Shown one piece after another: positions 8,064-16,571 of a stretch of 64,000 nucleotides of DNA (positions are counted from its first letter, which is position 1; each line of letters opens with the position of its first letter). The DNA is taken from contig NZ_APNH01000002.1 in the NCBI RefSeq assembly GCF_040361275.1, forward strand, positions 682,001 to 746,000. Direction: 5' to 3'. Under the pieces are notes generated by a model that was given only the letters and a program-made list of their open reading frames with translations, was not told the origin of the DNA and did no database searches. The DNA is from Salinisphaera sp. T31B1. Lineage in GTDB: Bacteria > Pseudomonadota > Gammaproteobacteria > Nevskiales > Salinisphaeraceae. The position numbers were made by a program, and so were the translations under genes.

Positions 8064-9737
8064 TCAGGGCGCTGTGCGCCATTGTTCGGCCAGTCGCCGT
8101 CGTACCTCGACCGATGCCGTGCGTCCGGGGCTATCCAGCCGCGATTTCAGGCTCCGATCGTCGCCGATATCGGCACGCGCCCTGTCCAGGGCCGACATCA
8201 CGCGGGCTACGTCGGCGGTGCCGGGCGTATCCGCAGAGTCCACCGCCAACCGTTCGAACAACAGCCCGAGCGTGTCGAAACTGGCGATGTCGTAGGCCAT
8301 GGGCGTGATGGTCTCGGCCAGCTTGTCAACGCCTTCGACGGTTCGCTGTGTGATTCGAGCCGCGGCCTGCTTGCCCATGGCATGCACTTGTACGCCTTCG
8401 TCGTCGAGTGCGATCAGCCGGTTGGCCTGATAGCCGTGGGCCAGAAACGCACCCGACATGGCCTTACCGACGATGAGCCCGATCACCGGATGCCCGGCCT
8501 GCCTGGCTCGTGCGTAGCTCTGTGCCGCCGCGGCCAGGGCCTGATGAATACCGAACGCTTCTTCAATGCGCCCGTAGGCCTGGCTGGGCACGTCGATCAC
8601 GGCGATGATGGGTCGTTTGTCCGGTTGCTTCGCATCGGCCTCGATTACGTCATCGAGTGCGCGCGCCAGCGTCCAGCCTTCGACCAACCCGACCTCGCCG
8701 GCGCGAGCCCGCACAAAGCGATTGTCGGCATCCGGAACGACCGCGATATAACGTGCGTGATCATGATCGACGACCTGTACGCTTGACGGATACCCCGCCC
8801 GGCGGTCGGCGCCGTCGGTCAGTGCAGCCAGCCAGCGTGCGCCGCGCGAGCTCGCCGCGTTGTCCGCGTTTTGCGGGCGTGTGGCGCGGGTCGCTGGCGG
8901 CTGGTCATACACGCTTCGAACCTCGGCCGGCGATAAGGCTCGAGACGGGTCGATGGCGCTCAGCCGAGCAAGCTGGGTATCCACGGCCCGCATGCGCGCC
9001 GGCGTGGCCGGCGGCGCGGTCACGGCCTCGGCGATCGCAGCCGCCAGGTTTTCGCAATCGTCGTCGCACAACCGTTCGACCAGGCCGGTGGCATGGCGCT
9101 GATCGCCCCCGGTCAGTCCCCAGATGAGCGGACGATCGCGCGAGTCGAATTCGTCGATGCCGGCTTCCTGTTCGATCACCTGCGGGCCATTGAGACCCAG
9201 TCGCGCCTCGCGGGTGACGATCAGTTCCGAGCACAACCCGGCCGCGATCGACATCCCGCCGAAACAGCCGACCGGCCCGGTGATGACGCCCACCACCGGC
9301 ACGAACTCGCGCAATGCCACGATGGCGGCATGAATCTCGGCGATAGCCGCCAGCCCGCAGTTGGCTTCCTGCAGCCGTACGCCACCGGTCTCCAGCAGCA
9401 AGACGGGCACCACCGGCTGACCGTCGCGAGCGTCGGCCAGCGCGGCTTCGAGCGCGCCGGCGATCTTGGCCCCACCCACTTCGCCCATGGAGCCGCCCTG
9501 GAAGGCCGGTTCGATCGCGGCGCACACGACGTCCACGCCGGCGATGGTTCCGCGGGCGATGACCACGCCGTCATCGGCCTGGGTGACGATGTCCTGCATC
9601 GCCAGCCAGGGCGAGCGCAGCCGCTCGAAGGGATCGAGCAGCTCGCGCATCGTTCCGCTATCGAGGACACGCGTCACGCGTGCACGGGCGCTCATCTCGA
9701 CGAAGCTCTGTCTTTCCAGCAGCCCGGCACTGTTCAT
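8064..9737 (-). CDS. mdcDE: Fused malonate decarboxylase beta-gamma subunit (MdcD-MdcE)
   Basis: This 557-residue protein carries both carboxyltransferase-type subunits of malonate decarboxylase. Residues 1-290 match MdcD (beta): SFVEMSARAR at the start, FQGGSMGEVGGAKI and LLLETGGVRLQEAN in the middle. After a linker around residues 285-305, the rest matches MdcE (gamma): VGLVEGWTLA, GKAMSGAFLAHG and ALDDEGVQVHAMGK. Together they decarboxylate malonyl-S-ACP to acetyl-S-ACP. In Klebsiella, Acinetobacter and Pseudomonas these are two genes. The reading frame is continuous with no internal stop, so it is a true fusion here. It overlaps mdcC by ATGA, which implies translational coupling. Confidence 0.92.
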   Translation of the reverse strand: MNSAGLLERQSFVEMSARARVTRVLDSGTMRELLDPFERLRSPWLAMQDIVTQADDGVVIARGTIAGVDVVCAAIEPAFQGGSMGEVGGAKIAGALEAALADARDGQPVVPVLLLETGGVRLQEANCGLAAIAEIHAAIVALREFVPVVGVITGPVGCFGGMSIAAGLCSELIVTREARLGLNGPQVIEQEAGIDEFDSRDRPLIWGLTGGDQRHATGLVERLCDDDCENLAAAIAEAVTAPPATPARMRAVDTQLARLSAIDPSRALSPAEVRSVYDQPPATRATRPQNADNAASSRGARWLAALTDGADRRAGYPSSVQVVDHDHARYIAVVPDADNRFVRARAGEVGLVEGWTLARALDDVIEADAKQPDKRPIIAVIDVPSQAYGRIEEAFGIHQALAAAAQSYARARQAGHPVIGLIVGKAMSGAFLAHGYQANRLIALDDEGVQVHAMGKQAAARITQRTVEGVDKLAETITPMAYDIASFDTLGLLFERLAVDSADTPGTADVARVMSALDRARADIGDDRSLKSRLDSPGRTASVEVRRRLAEQWRTAP

Positions 9738-10039
9738 GACCGCTGTCCTCGGGCCGATTCCATGGCCTGGGCGATCCGCAGCCTGACCACGGCCGGCGTG
9801 GCGCCGAAGTCGTTGATCTCCAGGGCCACGGCCGGTTGAGTTTCGTCAGCAAAGATGCGACCCAGCACGGCGGTCCAGATATCGTTAACGCCGTCGACCG
9901 ATGTCTGTACCACCACCGTCGACCGGCCCGCCCGGCCCGGCTCGAGCAGCACCTCAAGATCGCCGGAACCGACCACGCCGGCCAGCGCGCGCTGTCGCGC
10001 CGGTGCCCCGGCGGGATAATCAAGCGTAAGCGTTTGCAT
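9734..10039 (-). CDS. mdcC: Malonate decarboxylase acyl carrier protein (delta subunit)
   Basis: MdcC is the small carrier protein that holds acetyl and malonyl thioesters on a 2'-(5''-phosphoribosyl)-3'-dephospho-CoA arm. The 101-residue product shows the family segment GVVGSGDLEVLLEP near residue 20; the serine there is the expected attachment site. The C-terminal half has EINDFGATPAVV, also typical. It starts 20 bases inside the end of mdcB and ends overlapping mdcDE by four bases, so the three genes are tightly coupled. Confidence 0.93.
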   Translation of the reverse strand: MQTLTLDYPAGAPARQRALAGVVGSGDLEVLLEPGRAGRSTVVVQTSVDGVNDIWTAVLGRIFADETQPAVALEINDFGATPAVVRLRIAQAMESARGQRS

Positions 10040-10958
10040 CTACAACCTCCTGTATCGCCGGGCGCCACCGCACACCGTGGCCGAACTGATCGCGGGCCGC
10101 CGTCTCCAGCGCATCGATGAATAATGTCGCAGCGAGCAGATCCGCACTGCCGCCCGGGGAACTGTGTGCTGCAATGAGCTCGGCTTCGAGACGTGCCAGC
10201 GTGCGTGCGCCGGCACGGGTACCGACACCGCCCGCTTCGAGAATGTCGCAGGCTCTGGACTGGACTCGCGCAAGTCCTGCCCGACCCGAGCGGCTCAACA
10301 CGCAGGTATCGTCGACGATCGCCATCAATGCGATCAGGCTGTTCAGCCGTGCGACCCGTTCGCTCGCGCCGGCCGCTCGTGCGGCCCGCAGCACCGGCAA
10401 ACCCGCGTGACTGATCTGCCAGAAACCGGCGGCGGCCTCGGCCCGTGCGCCGGCCACACCGTAACGCCGTATCGCTCGCTGACCGTTGGAGTCGCGATCG
10501 TCGGCCAGAGCCGGGTCGTCGATGGCGGCCATGACTGCCACCCAGTCCAGCAGGGCTGGCGCCTGCCAGCGGCCGGGCTCGGCGGCGGCCGCTGCCACCA
10601 GCAGGCCCAACGCCCAGATCGCCCCGCGATGGGTGTTGACGCCGGCGGTGGCGATCATCATCCGTGCTTCACTTTCGCGGCCGAGCACGCCGAGTTCGGC
10701 GCGCAGCCGCCCCAGATCACGCTCGCGAGTCGCTGCCACGGCGCAATCATGAAAGCCGACGGTCAACGCTTGGCCCGAGGCGACCATCAACGCGTGATTC
10801 ATGTCGTGATGCGCGCCGCTGTCGCGGGTGTCCACCAGCCCGGGCTTGGGCGTGAGGTCGACCTCGGCCCGCAGTGCCTGCGTGGCAGTGCGTGCGAGCA
10901 TCTGCGCCAGCGTCTCCGCGTGCAGTCCAGGCCCGGTTGCTCTGTCGGAGGGCATCAT
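10020..10958 (-). CDS. mdcB: Triphosphoribosyl-dephospho-CoA synthase
   Basis: MdcB makes the prosthetic-group precursor of MdcC from ATP and dephospho-CoA; it belongs to the CitG family. The 312-residue product has the family core LTPKPGLVD followed by SGAHHDM near residue 40, and a conserved NTHRGAIWALGLL segment. The ATG at 10958 overlaps the mdcA stop in a TGATG arrangement; a second ATG follows immediately. The longer open frame upstream lies inside mdcA and has no family pattern. Confidence 0.93.
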   Translation of the reverse strand: MMPSDRATGPGLHAETLAQMLARTATQALRAEVDLTPKPGLVDTRDSGAHHDMNHALMVASGQALTVGFHDCAVAATRERDLGRLRAELGVLGRESEARMMIATAGVNTHRGAIWALGLLVAAAAAEPGRWQAPALLDWVAVMAAIDDPALADDRDSNGQRAIRRYGVAGARAEAAAGFWQISHAGLPVLRAARAAGASERVARLNSLIALMAIVDDTCVLSRSGRAGLARVQSRACDILEAGGVGTRAGARTLARLEAELIAAHSSPGGSADLLAATLFIDALETAARDQFGHGVRWRPAIQEVVDANAYA

Positions 10959-12604
10959 CACCAGCTCTTGAACCGCGGCGGCGGCTCGTAGAGCCCGCCC
11001 GACCAGTCGACGAGATCGGCGATGCTGGAGGCGGCCAGCTGTGCGCGTGTCGCCTCCGTGCGGGTCACGCCCAGATCCTCGGGCAGACATACCTTGCCCT
11101 GTTCGCGCAGCCTTGCAGTAGTGGCCGTATCGGCCGACAGGCCGAGCGGGGTGACACCGGCGACGGCCGCGATCATCGCGCGTCGTTCGTCGATCGAATC
11201 AGCCCGATAGAGATAGGCCAGACCCTCTTCGGTGAGCAGATGCGTGGTGTCGTCGCCGTAGACCATGACCGGCGCCAGCGCCAGCCCGGCTTTTTCGGCC
11301 ACGGTCACCGCATCCAGACGGTCGACGAACGTCGGCTTGAGCCCCGCCTGGAACGTTTCGACCATCTGCACCACCAGCTTGCGGCCGCGCGCCAGCGGAT
11401 CGCCGGCCGGAGCCAGATCGGCCCAGGCCGGAGTGGCATGCCGGCGGCCGCGTGCGTCCGAGCCGAGATTGGGCGCGCCGCCGAAGCCGGACACGCGCGA
11501 CGTGGTCACCGTCGAGGAATTGCCGTCGGGATCGATCTGTAGCGTCGAGCCGATGAACATGTCGGCCGCGTACTGGCCGGCGAGCTGACAGAACGCCCGG
11601 TTGGAGCGCAGCGACCCGTCGTGGCCGGTAAAGAACACGTCGGGCCGTGCGGCGACATACTTTTCCATGCCCAGCTCGGTGCCGAAACAATGGACTGACT
11701 CCACCCAGCCGGATTCGATGGCCGGAATCAGGGTCGGATGCGGATTGAGCACCCAGTTGCGCGCGATCTTCCCGCGCAACCCCAGGGCTTCGCCATAGGT
11801 CGGCAGCAGCAGTTCGATGGCTGCGGTATTGAAGCCGATGCCATGGTTGAGCGAGGTCACGCCGTGCTCGGCGTAGATGCCCTTAAGCGCCATCATCGCC
11901 ATGAAGATCTGTACCGGCGTGATATGACGCGGGTCGCGGGTGAACAACGGCTCGATGAAGAACGGCTTGTCCGCTTCGACCACGACATCCACCCACGAGG
12001 CCGGAATATCCACCCGGTCCAGGTCCGCGGGGTCGTCCACGATCTCGTTGACCTGGGCGATCACGATACCGTTGGAAAACGCGGTAGCTTCGGCCAGCGC
12101 CGGCGTGTCTTCGGTCGACGGCCCGGTATACAGGTTACCGGCCCGATCGGCCTTGAACGCCGCGGTCAGCAGCACGCGCGGAATCAGATCCACGAACAGG
12201 CGCGAATAGAGCTCGATATAGGTATGAATGGCACCGACCTCGATGGTGCCGTCCATCATCAGTTGGCCGATTCGATGGCTCTGCGTACCGGAAAACGCGA
12301 AATCCAGCTTGCGGGCGATGCCTTTCTCGAACACTGCCAGATGTTCCGGACGCCCGACGCTGGGCTGGATCATGTGCAGGTCATGGATACGCGCCGGATC
12401 CAGATCCGCGAGCGCGCCGGACAGGAAATCCGCCTGTTTCTGGTTATTGCCCTCGGCAATCACCCGGTCGTGCGAGCGGATCAGCGCATACAACGCTTCG
12501 CCGATATGCTCTCGGGCCAGCAGCTTGCCATCCAGTCGGTGGGCGATCGCGGCCATGCGTTCGGACTTGTCCTCGGACCGGGTGTTCCAGTTGCGTTCGG
12601 TCAT
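10958..12604 (-). CDS. mdcA: Malonate decarboxylase alpha subunit (acetyl-ACP:malonate transferase)
   Basis: MdcA swaps acetyl for malonate on the carrier protein, the first half-reaction of each cycle. The 548-residue product has the normal length of the family and matches it from the N-terminus (NQKQADFLS, GIARKLDFAFSGTQS) to the C-terminus (ARTRAQLAASSI-like segment and a PPPRFKSW end). It is the first gene of mdcA-B-C-DE-G-H. An AGGAT Shine-Dalgarno lies just upstream. The operon diverges from mdcR across 143 bases, the usual layout for LysR-controlled genes. Confidence 0.95.
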   Translation of the reverse strand: MTERNWNTRSEDKSERMAAIAHRLDGKLLAREHIGEALYALIRSHDRVIAEGNNQKQADFLSGALADLDPARIHDLHMIQPSVGRPEHLAVFEKGIARKLDFAFSGTQSHRIGQLMMDGTIEVGAIHTYIELYSRLFVDLIPRVLLTAAFKADRAGNLYTGPSTEDTPALAEATAFSNGIVIAQVNEIVDDPADLDRVDIPASWVDVVVEADKPFFIEPLFTRDPRHITPVQIFMAMMALKGIYAEHGVTSLNHGIGFNTAAIELLLPTYGEALGLRGKIARNWVLNPHPTLIPAIESGWVESVHCFGTELGMEKYVAARPDVFFTGHDGSLRSNRAFCQLAGQYAADMFIGSTLQIDPDGNSSTVTTSRVSGFGGAPNLGSDARGRRHATPAWADLAPAGDPLARGRKLVVQMVETFQAGLKPTFVDRLDAVTVAEKAGLALAPVMVYGDDTTHLLTEEGLAYLYRADSIDERRAMIAAVAGVTPLGLSADTATTARLREQGKVCLPEDLGVTRTEATRAQLAASSIADLVDWSGGLYEPPPRFKSW

Positions 12605-12747
12605 GCTCTATCCTGGCTCGCACGCGGGAACAGCACGGTAAGATGCGCCCACGCGGGGTTCAATAAACCTGCGTCATGTGTAGTTAACGTCACGCTAATC
12701 GCCGCGGGAGCCGCCCGCCTCATCGTGACCCTTGCCGGGCCCGGACC
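12605..12747. promoter_or_regulatory. mdcA-mdcR divergent control region
   Basis: This 143-base spacer separates the mdc operon from its divergently read LysR gene and should hold both promoters and the MdcR site. It contains a small inverted repeat GGTT-CAATA-AACC and a GTTAAC palindrome. Which of these is bound cannot be told from one sequence. Confidence 0.5.
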
Positions 12748-13656
12748 ATGAGCAGCGACGAAATCACCCTGCGCAAGCTCGAGATCTTTCTGGTATTCAT
12801 GCGTGAGCGGAATCTCGCGCGCGCGGCCGAAGCGCTGTCGCTGTCGAATGTTTCGGTCCACAAGGCCATTCATTCGCTCGAATCCGCGGTGGGCTGTCCG
12901 TTGTTCGCCCATCGCAGCCGCTCGCTGGTGCCGCTGGCCTCGGCGTTCGTGCTCGAACGCGACGCGCGCGAGATCATCGACCGAATTCAGGCCAGCGTCG
13001 ACGCCGCCCGGCAGGCGGCCGGCATCTCGCCGAGCATCTTCCGTATCGGCTCGCTGTATTCGCTCACCGTCGCGCTGGTCCCCGACATCATCAACTGTCT
13101 GAAGACGGCAGTGCCCGACTGCGATATCGAGCTCGTGCTGGGCTCCAACGCCGACCTTGAAACCAAACTGCACGCCGGCGATATCGACGCCGCCCTGTTC
13201 TGCGTGCACGAACTGCGTGCCAGCCGGCATCGTGTGGTGTTGCCGTTGTTCGACGACGAGATCCAGCTCGCCTGTGCACACGGCAGCCCGCGCCTGGGCC
13301 CGGCGTCGGCCGACGCCGATCTGCGTCACTACAACGGGCGACCGTTCGTGGTGCTCTCCCAGGATTTCTCGACCGGACGGGATGCCTATCGAATGTTCCA
13401 GGAAGCCGATATCACGCCGCGTGTGGCCTTGCGCGCCAACGACATCTTCACGCTGACCAGCTTGGTCAAGGGTGGCGTCGGACATGCGTTGCTGCCGGGC
13501 CGAATCGACAATATCTACCCGGGCCAGCTGGATTTCTTCCGCGTCGTATCCGCCCAGCGCGTGATTCAGACGATCGGCCTGTGTTACCTGAAATCGCGCG
13601 CCAGCGACGAGCGGGTCGTCGCCCTGGCCCGGGCGGCGACCGAAGTCACCGCCTGA
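12748..13656 (+). CDS. mdcR: LysR-type regulator of malonate genes
   Basis: This is a 302-residue LysR-type regulator. The winged helix-turn-helix fills residues 8-65 (LARAAEALSLSNVSVHKAIH is the helix-turn-helix) and the rest is a substrate-binding domain. The N-terminal pattern, with HKAIHSLE, fits the MdcR/MalR group that activates malonate decarboxylase genes on malonate or malonyl-CoA. Position, divergent from mdcA and convergent with madM 16 bases away, supports the same job. The ligand is inferred from context. Confidence 0.88.
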   Translation: MSSDEITLRKLEIFLVFMRERNLARAAEALSLSNVSVHKAIHSLESAVGCPLFAHRSRSLVPLASAFVLERDAREIIDRIQASVDAARQAAGISPSIFRIGSLYSLTVALVPDIINCLKTAVPDCDIELVLGSNADLETKLHAGDIDAALFCVHELRASRHRVVLPLFDDEIQLACAHGSPRLGPASADADLRHYNGRPFVVLSQDFSTGRDAYRMFQEADITPRVALRANDIFTLTSLVKGGVGHALLPGRIDNIYPGQLDFFRVVSAQRVIQTIGLCYLKSRASDERVVALARAATEVTA

Positions 13657-13672
13657 TCCGACGGCGCGCGCC

Positions 13673-14443
13673 TCAGCCACCGAGAAGCGCCCGCACGATG
13701 AGATAGAACAGAGACGGGCCGAGCAGACAGCCCAGACCGGTATAGAAGGTGGCCGTCATCGCGCCATAAGGCACAAGACGCGGATCGGTCGCCGCCAGGC
13801 CGCCGGCCACACCGCTGGTGGTCCCCATCATGCCGCCGAAGACCAGGGCCGCCGACGGATTGTTCAGCGAGATCGTACGCGCGATCGCGGGCGTGATGAT
13901 CATCACCGAAATCGATTTCACCAGGCCGATGGCGATCGACAGCGCGATCAGATCCGAGCCGGCACCGATGGCGCTGCCCGTGACCGGGCCGACGATATAC
14001 GTGGCCGCGCCCGCGCCGATGGTGGTCACCGCGACCGGGTCGGTATAGCCGAACAGGTACGCGACCACCCCGCCCAGCACGAACGGTACGCCAAGCCCTG
14101 CAAACAGGGCCACGACACCGTTCAAACCCGCTTTCCTGAGCTCGCCTACATCGACACCGAACGCGGTGGCCACAATGGCGAAATCGCGCAGCATCGACCC
14201 GCCCATCAACCCCAGACCGGAAAACAACGCAATATCGGCCAGGCCGTCTTCGCCGCCGGTGGTGAGACCGCCGATATACGACAACACCAGCCCGGCTGCG
14301 ATCGCGATCGCCGAACCGTGGATACGACCGGCGGTGAGATGGGTCGAGACCAGGTTGCAGATCAGCATCAGCAGGCCGACGGCGGCGAACGCGGTGATCA
14401 GGCCGTTGCTGGTGAACACGTCAAGCAGTCGCTCACTCATCAT
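13673..14443 (-). CDS. madM: Malonate transporter subunit MadM
   Basis: MadM is the larger half of the two-part MadL-MadM malonate:sodium (or proton) symporter of the inner membrane. The 256-residue protein has roughly eight to nine hydrophobic segments with the Gly-rich family segments GLMGGSMLRDFAIVAT and GMMGTTSGVAGGLAATDP. It overlaps the end of madL by eleven bases. It supplies substrate for the adjacent decarboxylase and takes the place of the MdcF permease found in some other mdc operons. Confidence 0.92.
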   Translation of the reverse strand: MMSERLLDVFTSNGLITAFAAVGLLMLICNLVSTHLTAGRIHGSAIAIAAGLVLSYIGGLTTGGEDGLADIALFSGLGLMGGSMLRDFAIVATAFGVDVGELRKAGLNGVVALFAGLGVPFVLGGVVAYLFGYTDPVAVTTIGAGAATYIVGPVTGSAIGAGSDLIALSIAIGLVKSISVMIITPAIARTISLNNPSAALVFGGMMGTTSGVAGGLAATDPRLVPYGAMTATFYTGLGCLLGPSLFYLIVRALLGG

Positions 14444-14849
14444 GCGACTCCTTGTTCTGCGCCGATTCCAGCTCGTCGAGCGGGACCGCGTACTTGCCGG
14501 CGCCCAGGCGGGCGATGACCGGCACGAGTGCGAAGCTCACCGCCACTACAAGCAATCCGCCGACCACGGCGACCGGCCCGCCGGTGACCGCGCCGACCAC
14601 ATTCTGGCTGGCGGCCATCGCAACCACGATCGGAATATACAGCGAGCTCCAGAACTCCACGCCGCGGCGCGAGGACAGATCCAGACGCCCGTTCTGCTGC
14701 AGGCGATAGACCACGAACACCAGCAGCAGCATGGCCAGACCCACGCCGCCGACATTCGAATCGACGCCGATCGCGGCCCCGATCAGCTCGCCGATGACGT
14801 TACCGGCAAGCATGCATGCGGCCAGTAGTGCCACACCATAGATAATCAT
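14433..14849 (-). CDS. madL: Malonate transporter subunit MadL
   Basis: MadL is the smaller half of the MadL-MadM malonate importer. The 138-residue protein starts MIIYGVALLAACML and has four hydrophobic segments, with the family segment GVDSNVGGVGLAMLLL. The ATG at 14849 has a strong GGAGGAG Shine-Dalgarno seven bases upstream, which settles the start over an in-frame codon at 14909. It is the first gene of a two-gene madLM unit that has its own upstream region, separate from mdcA. Confidence 0.93.
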   Translation of the reverse strand: MIIYGVALLAACMLAGNVIGELIGAAIGVDSNVGGVGLAMLLLVFVVYRLQQNGRLDLSSRRGVEFWSSLYIPIVVAMAASQNVVGAVTGGPVAVVGGLLVVAVSFALVPVIARLGAGKYAVPLDELESAQNKESHDE

Positions 14850-15430
14850 TGCAGAACTCCTCCGTCGATCGATTTTTCTGTTGGCCGGCAGTCTTGGGCG
14901 TGCCCGCACCCCCGATCAACGAAGCTCAAGTTAAGTTCGTTAGGCGCGCCGGCGCCGGGTAGTGCGCAACGTTGTTCAGCGCGGGGCCGCAGACGCAGGG
15001 CCCGTGGGGCTTCGCGCGCGGACGAAGCGGCAAAGCATCCATACGAGTATCGGCTGTCATCCCAACGCTGTCTCATACCAAAGTCGGATGATCCGGCGGC
15101 CTCCCGGCCGGCTCTTTGCCGGCCGGCCGCCCTCTCGTTCGAGGCAAACCTGGCACGCGATGTCCGCTCCACCCGCCGACGCACCCGGTCCTTCGCGACG
15201 AGCGCAGTGTTCGCCCAAAGCGGTGACTCGCCAGGCCCGGGAAGCGTCGTATCGCTTGGCGCATCGCGCCTGTATGCAGCGGACAGACGATCGCACCGCG
15301 ATCTGTGAGGCTGCTTTGGGGCGACGTGCCGACGCACGCGGTACACGCGTCTGACGTCCTCTGGCGCACGCGCTCTACAGCCTGCCACCCCGGTGCCGGC
15401 AGCGGGGGATTACAAGAACGGCCGTTTGAA
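14850..15430. other. Long intergenic region, no gene recognised
   Basis: About 580 bases between madL and the lactonase promoter. It should hold the madLM promoter. The open frames on both strands lack family patterns and good start signals. One clear inverted repeat, GGCCGGC-TCTTT-GCCGGCC, lies at 15106-15124. It may be decayed coding DNA, but I cannot name a source. Confidence 0.5.
15106..15124. repeat. Inverted repeat, GC-rich hairpin
   Basis: Seven-base arms GGCCGGC and GCCGGCC flank a TCTTT loop. No T run follows on either strand, so a terminator role is doubtful. It stands inside the long non-coding gap upstream of madL. Confidence 0.5.
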
Positions 15431-15448
15431 ACTAGACCAACGTCTAGT
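15431..15448. promoter_or_regulatory. Inverted repeat ACTAGAC-CAAC-GTCTAGT
   Basis: Perfect seven-base arms around four bases, placed 13 bases upstream of the TTGTC-C-GACAA palindrome and 77 bases before the lactonase start. The same half-site ACTAGAC recurs at 19653-19659 near the second palindrome. A second protein-binding site or part of a composite operator is likely. Confidence 0.5.
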
Positions 15449-15460
15449 CGTCTCGACTAT

Positions 15461-15475
15461 TATTGTCCGACAATA
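15461..15475. promoter_or_regulatory. GntR/FCD-type operator palindrome, copy 1
   Basis: TATTGTC-C-GACAATA has perfect seven-base arms around one central base and sits 50 bases before the lactonase ATG. FCD-subfamily GntR regulators commonly bind TTGTC-N-GACAA-type sites. The same core occurs at 19612-19624, upstream of the cluster's GntR gene. Confidence 0.65.
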
Positions 15476-15525
15476 TGATCGTTCGGACGGCTAATGACGT
15501 TGAGCCGCCACCCCGGAGACCTGAT

Positions 15526-16338
15526 ATGCCGACCGATCAGAGCCCCGCCACCGAAAGGCGCGAGATCATTGCTGTGCGTTATGGCACGCGTGACACCCTG
15601 CGTAGTGAGATCTATTACAACTTCGAGGCCTTCGGCGAACCTGACGCCCCGGCCGTGATGGACTACTACTTCTGGGTGGTGCGCGACGCCCGGCAAACCT
15701 GGGTCATCGACACCGGCTTCAGTGCCGCGGCCGGCGCAGCGCGTGATCGCACCATGTTGGTCACTCCGGCCGATGCCCTGCGGCGACTGCAGATCGACCC
15801 GGCCACCGTCGGCCAGCTGGTCATCACCCACGCGCATTACGATCACACCGGCAATATCGATCTGTTTTCCAACGCCGAGATCGTGATGTCGCAGACCGAG
15901 TACGACTTCATCGCCGGGCCGTTCGCCGATCGCGGACCGCTGGCCGTGGCCATGGACGCCGACGACAATCGTCGGTTGCTGGCGCTCGCCGACGCAGGCC
16001 GAGTTAAACGCGTCGGCACAACGCACAGTCTCGCCCCGGGTCTGCAGCTACTGGAGATGCCCGGCCATACACCCGGCCAGCTGTCGCTGGTCGTAGCGCA
16101 GCCTGAAGGCCCGGTCGTGCTTTCCTCGGATGCCGTGCACTACTACGAGGAACTCGAATGCGACCGGCCATTCGCGGTGATGTCAGGTCTGCTTGACATG
16201 TATCGCAGCTTCGCCGCAATTCGCGAACTGCTCACCGCCCCGGGCGCGGTGCTGGTTCCGGGCCATGACCCCGAGGTGATGACGCGCTTTGCGCCGGTGG
16301 ATCCGAGCGACCCGGGCTTCGCCGTATGTATTGCCTGA
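15526..16338 (+). CDS. Metallo-beta-lactamase-fold lactonase, AHL-lactonase-like family
   Basis: The 270-residue product has the zinc-binding motif HAHYDHTGN (HxHxDH) near residue 103, later metal residues in MPGHTPGQ and SSDAVHYYEE, and VPGHDPEV near the end. This is the arrangement of the AttM/BlcC/AiiA lactonase group, which hydrolyses gamma-butyrolactone or acyl-homoserine lactones. The surrounding dehydrogenase and carboxymuconolactone-decarboxylase-like genes favour a catabolic lactone over quorum-signal quenching, but that is inference. The ATG at 15526 has CCGGAG eight bases upstream; an in-frame start at 15463 would lie inside the operator. Confidence 0.82.
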   Translation: MPTDQSPATERREIIAVRYGTRDTLRSEIYYNFEAFGEPDAPAVMDYYFWVVRDARQTWVIDTGFSAAAGAARDRTMLVTPADALRRLQIDPATVGQLVITHAHYDHTGNIDLFSNAEIVMSQTEYDFIAGPFADRGPLAVAMDADDNRRLLALADAGRVKRVGTTHSLAPGLQLLEMPGHTPGQLSLVVAQPEGPVVLSSDAVHYYEELECDRPFAVMSGLLDMYRSFAAIRELLTAPGAVLVPGHDPEVMTRFAPVDPSDPGFAVCIA

Positions 16339-16571
16339 TTCCGAGCAGGCCGGCGACGCACATGCGAATGCCCTCTGAGCGAAGCAGGGACGCCACCATC
16401 GCTGAAAGCGGTTGGTACATCGTGCAGGCCGCCGCTCGACGTTCGACTATCGACCGGCAAGCCGCGTCGGAGGCCAGCAAAAGCCAGCTCAGATTGATCG
16501 CCGTCCCAGGGATGGCGCACGTCGATGCATGAGGCTCGGTCATCGCGCCCTTCCACAAGACAGCGGCGCCA
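16339..16571. other. Non-coding gap after lactonase gene
   Basis: No intact gene is seen between the lactonase and the short frame at 16572. Stops interrupt all plausible frames. The stretch may be the eroded 5' part of the remnant that follows. Confidence 0.4.

Noticed and set aside
14846-15388. 180-codon minus-strand frame upstream of madL
   Set aside because: Arg/Ala/Ser-rich low-quality frame that overlaps the madL start and Shine-Dalgarno; no family pattern.
15526-16338. Quorum-quenching function for the lactonase
   Set aside because: The metal motif fits, but the neighbours are catabolic and no luxI/luxR genes lie near. I left the substrate open.
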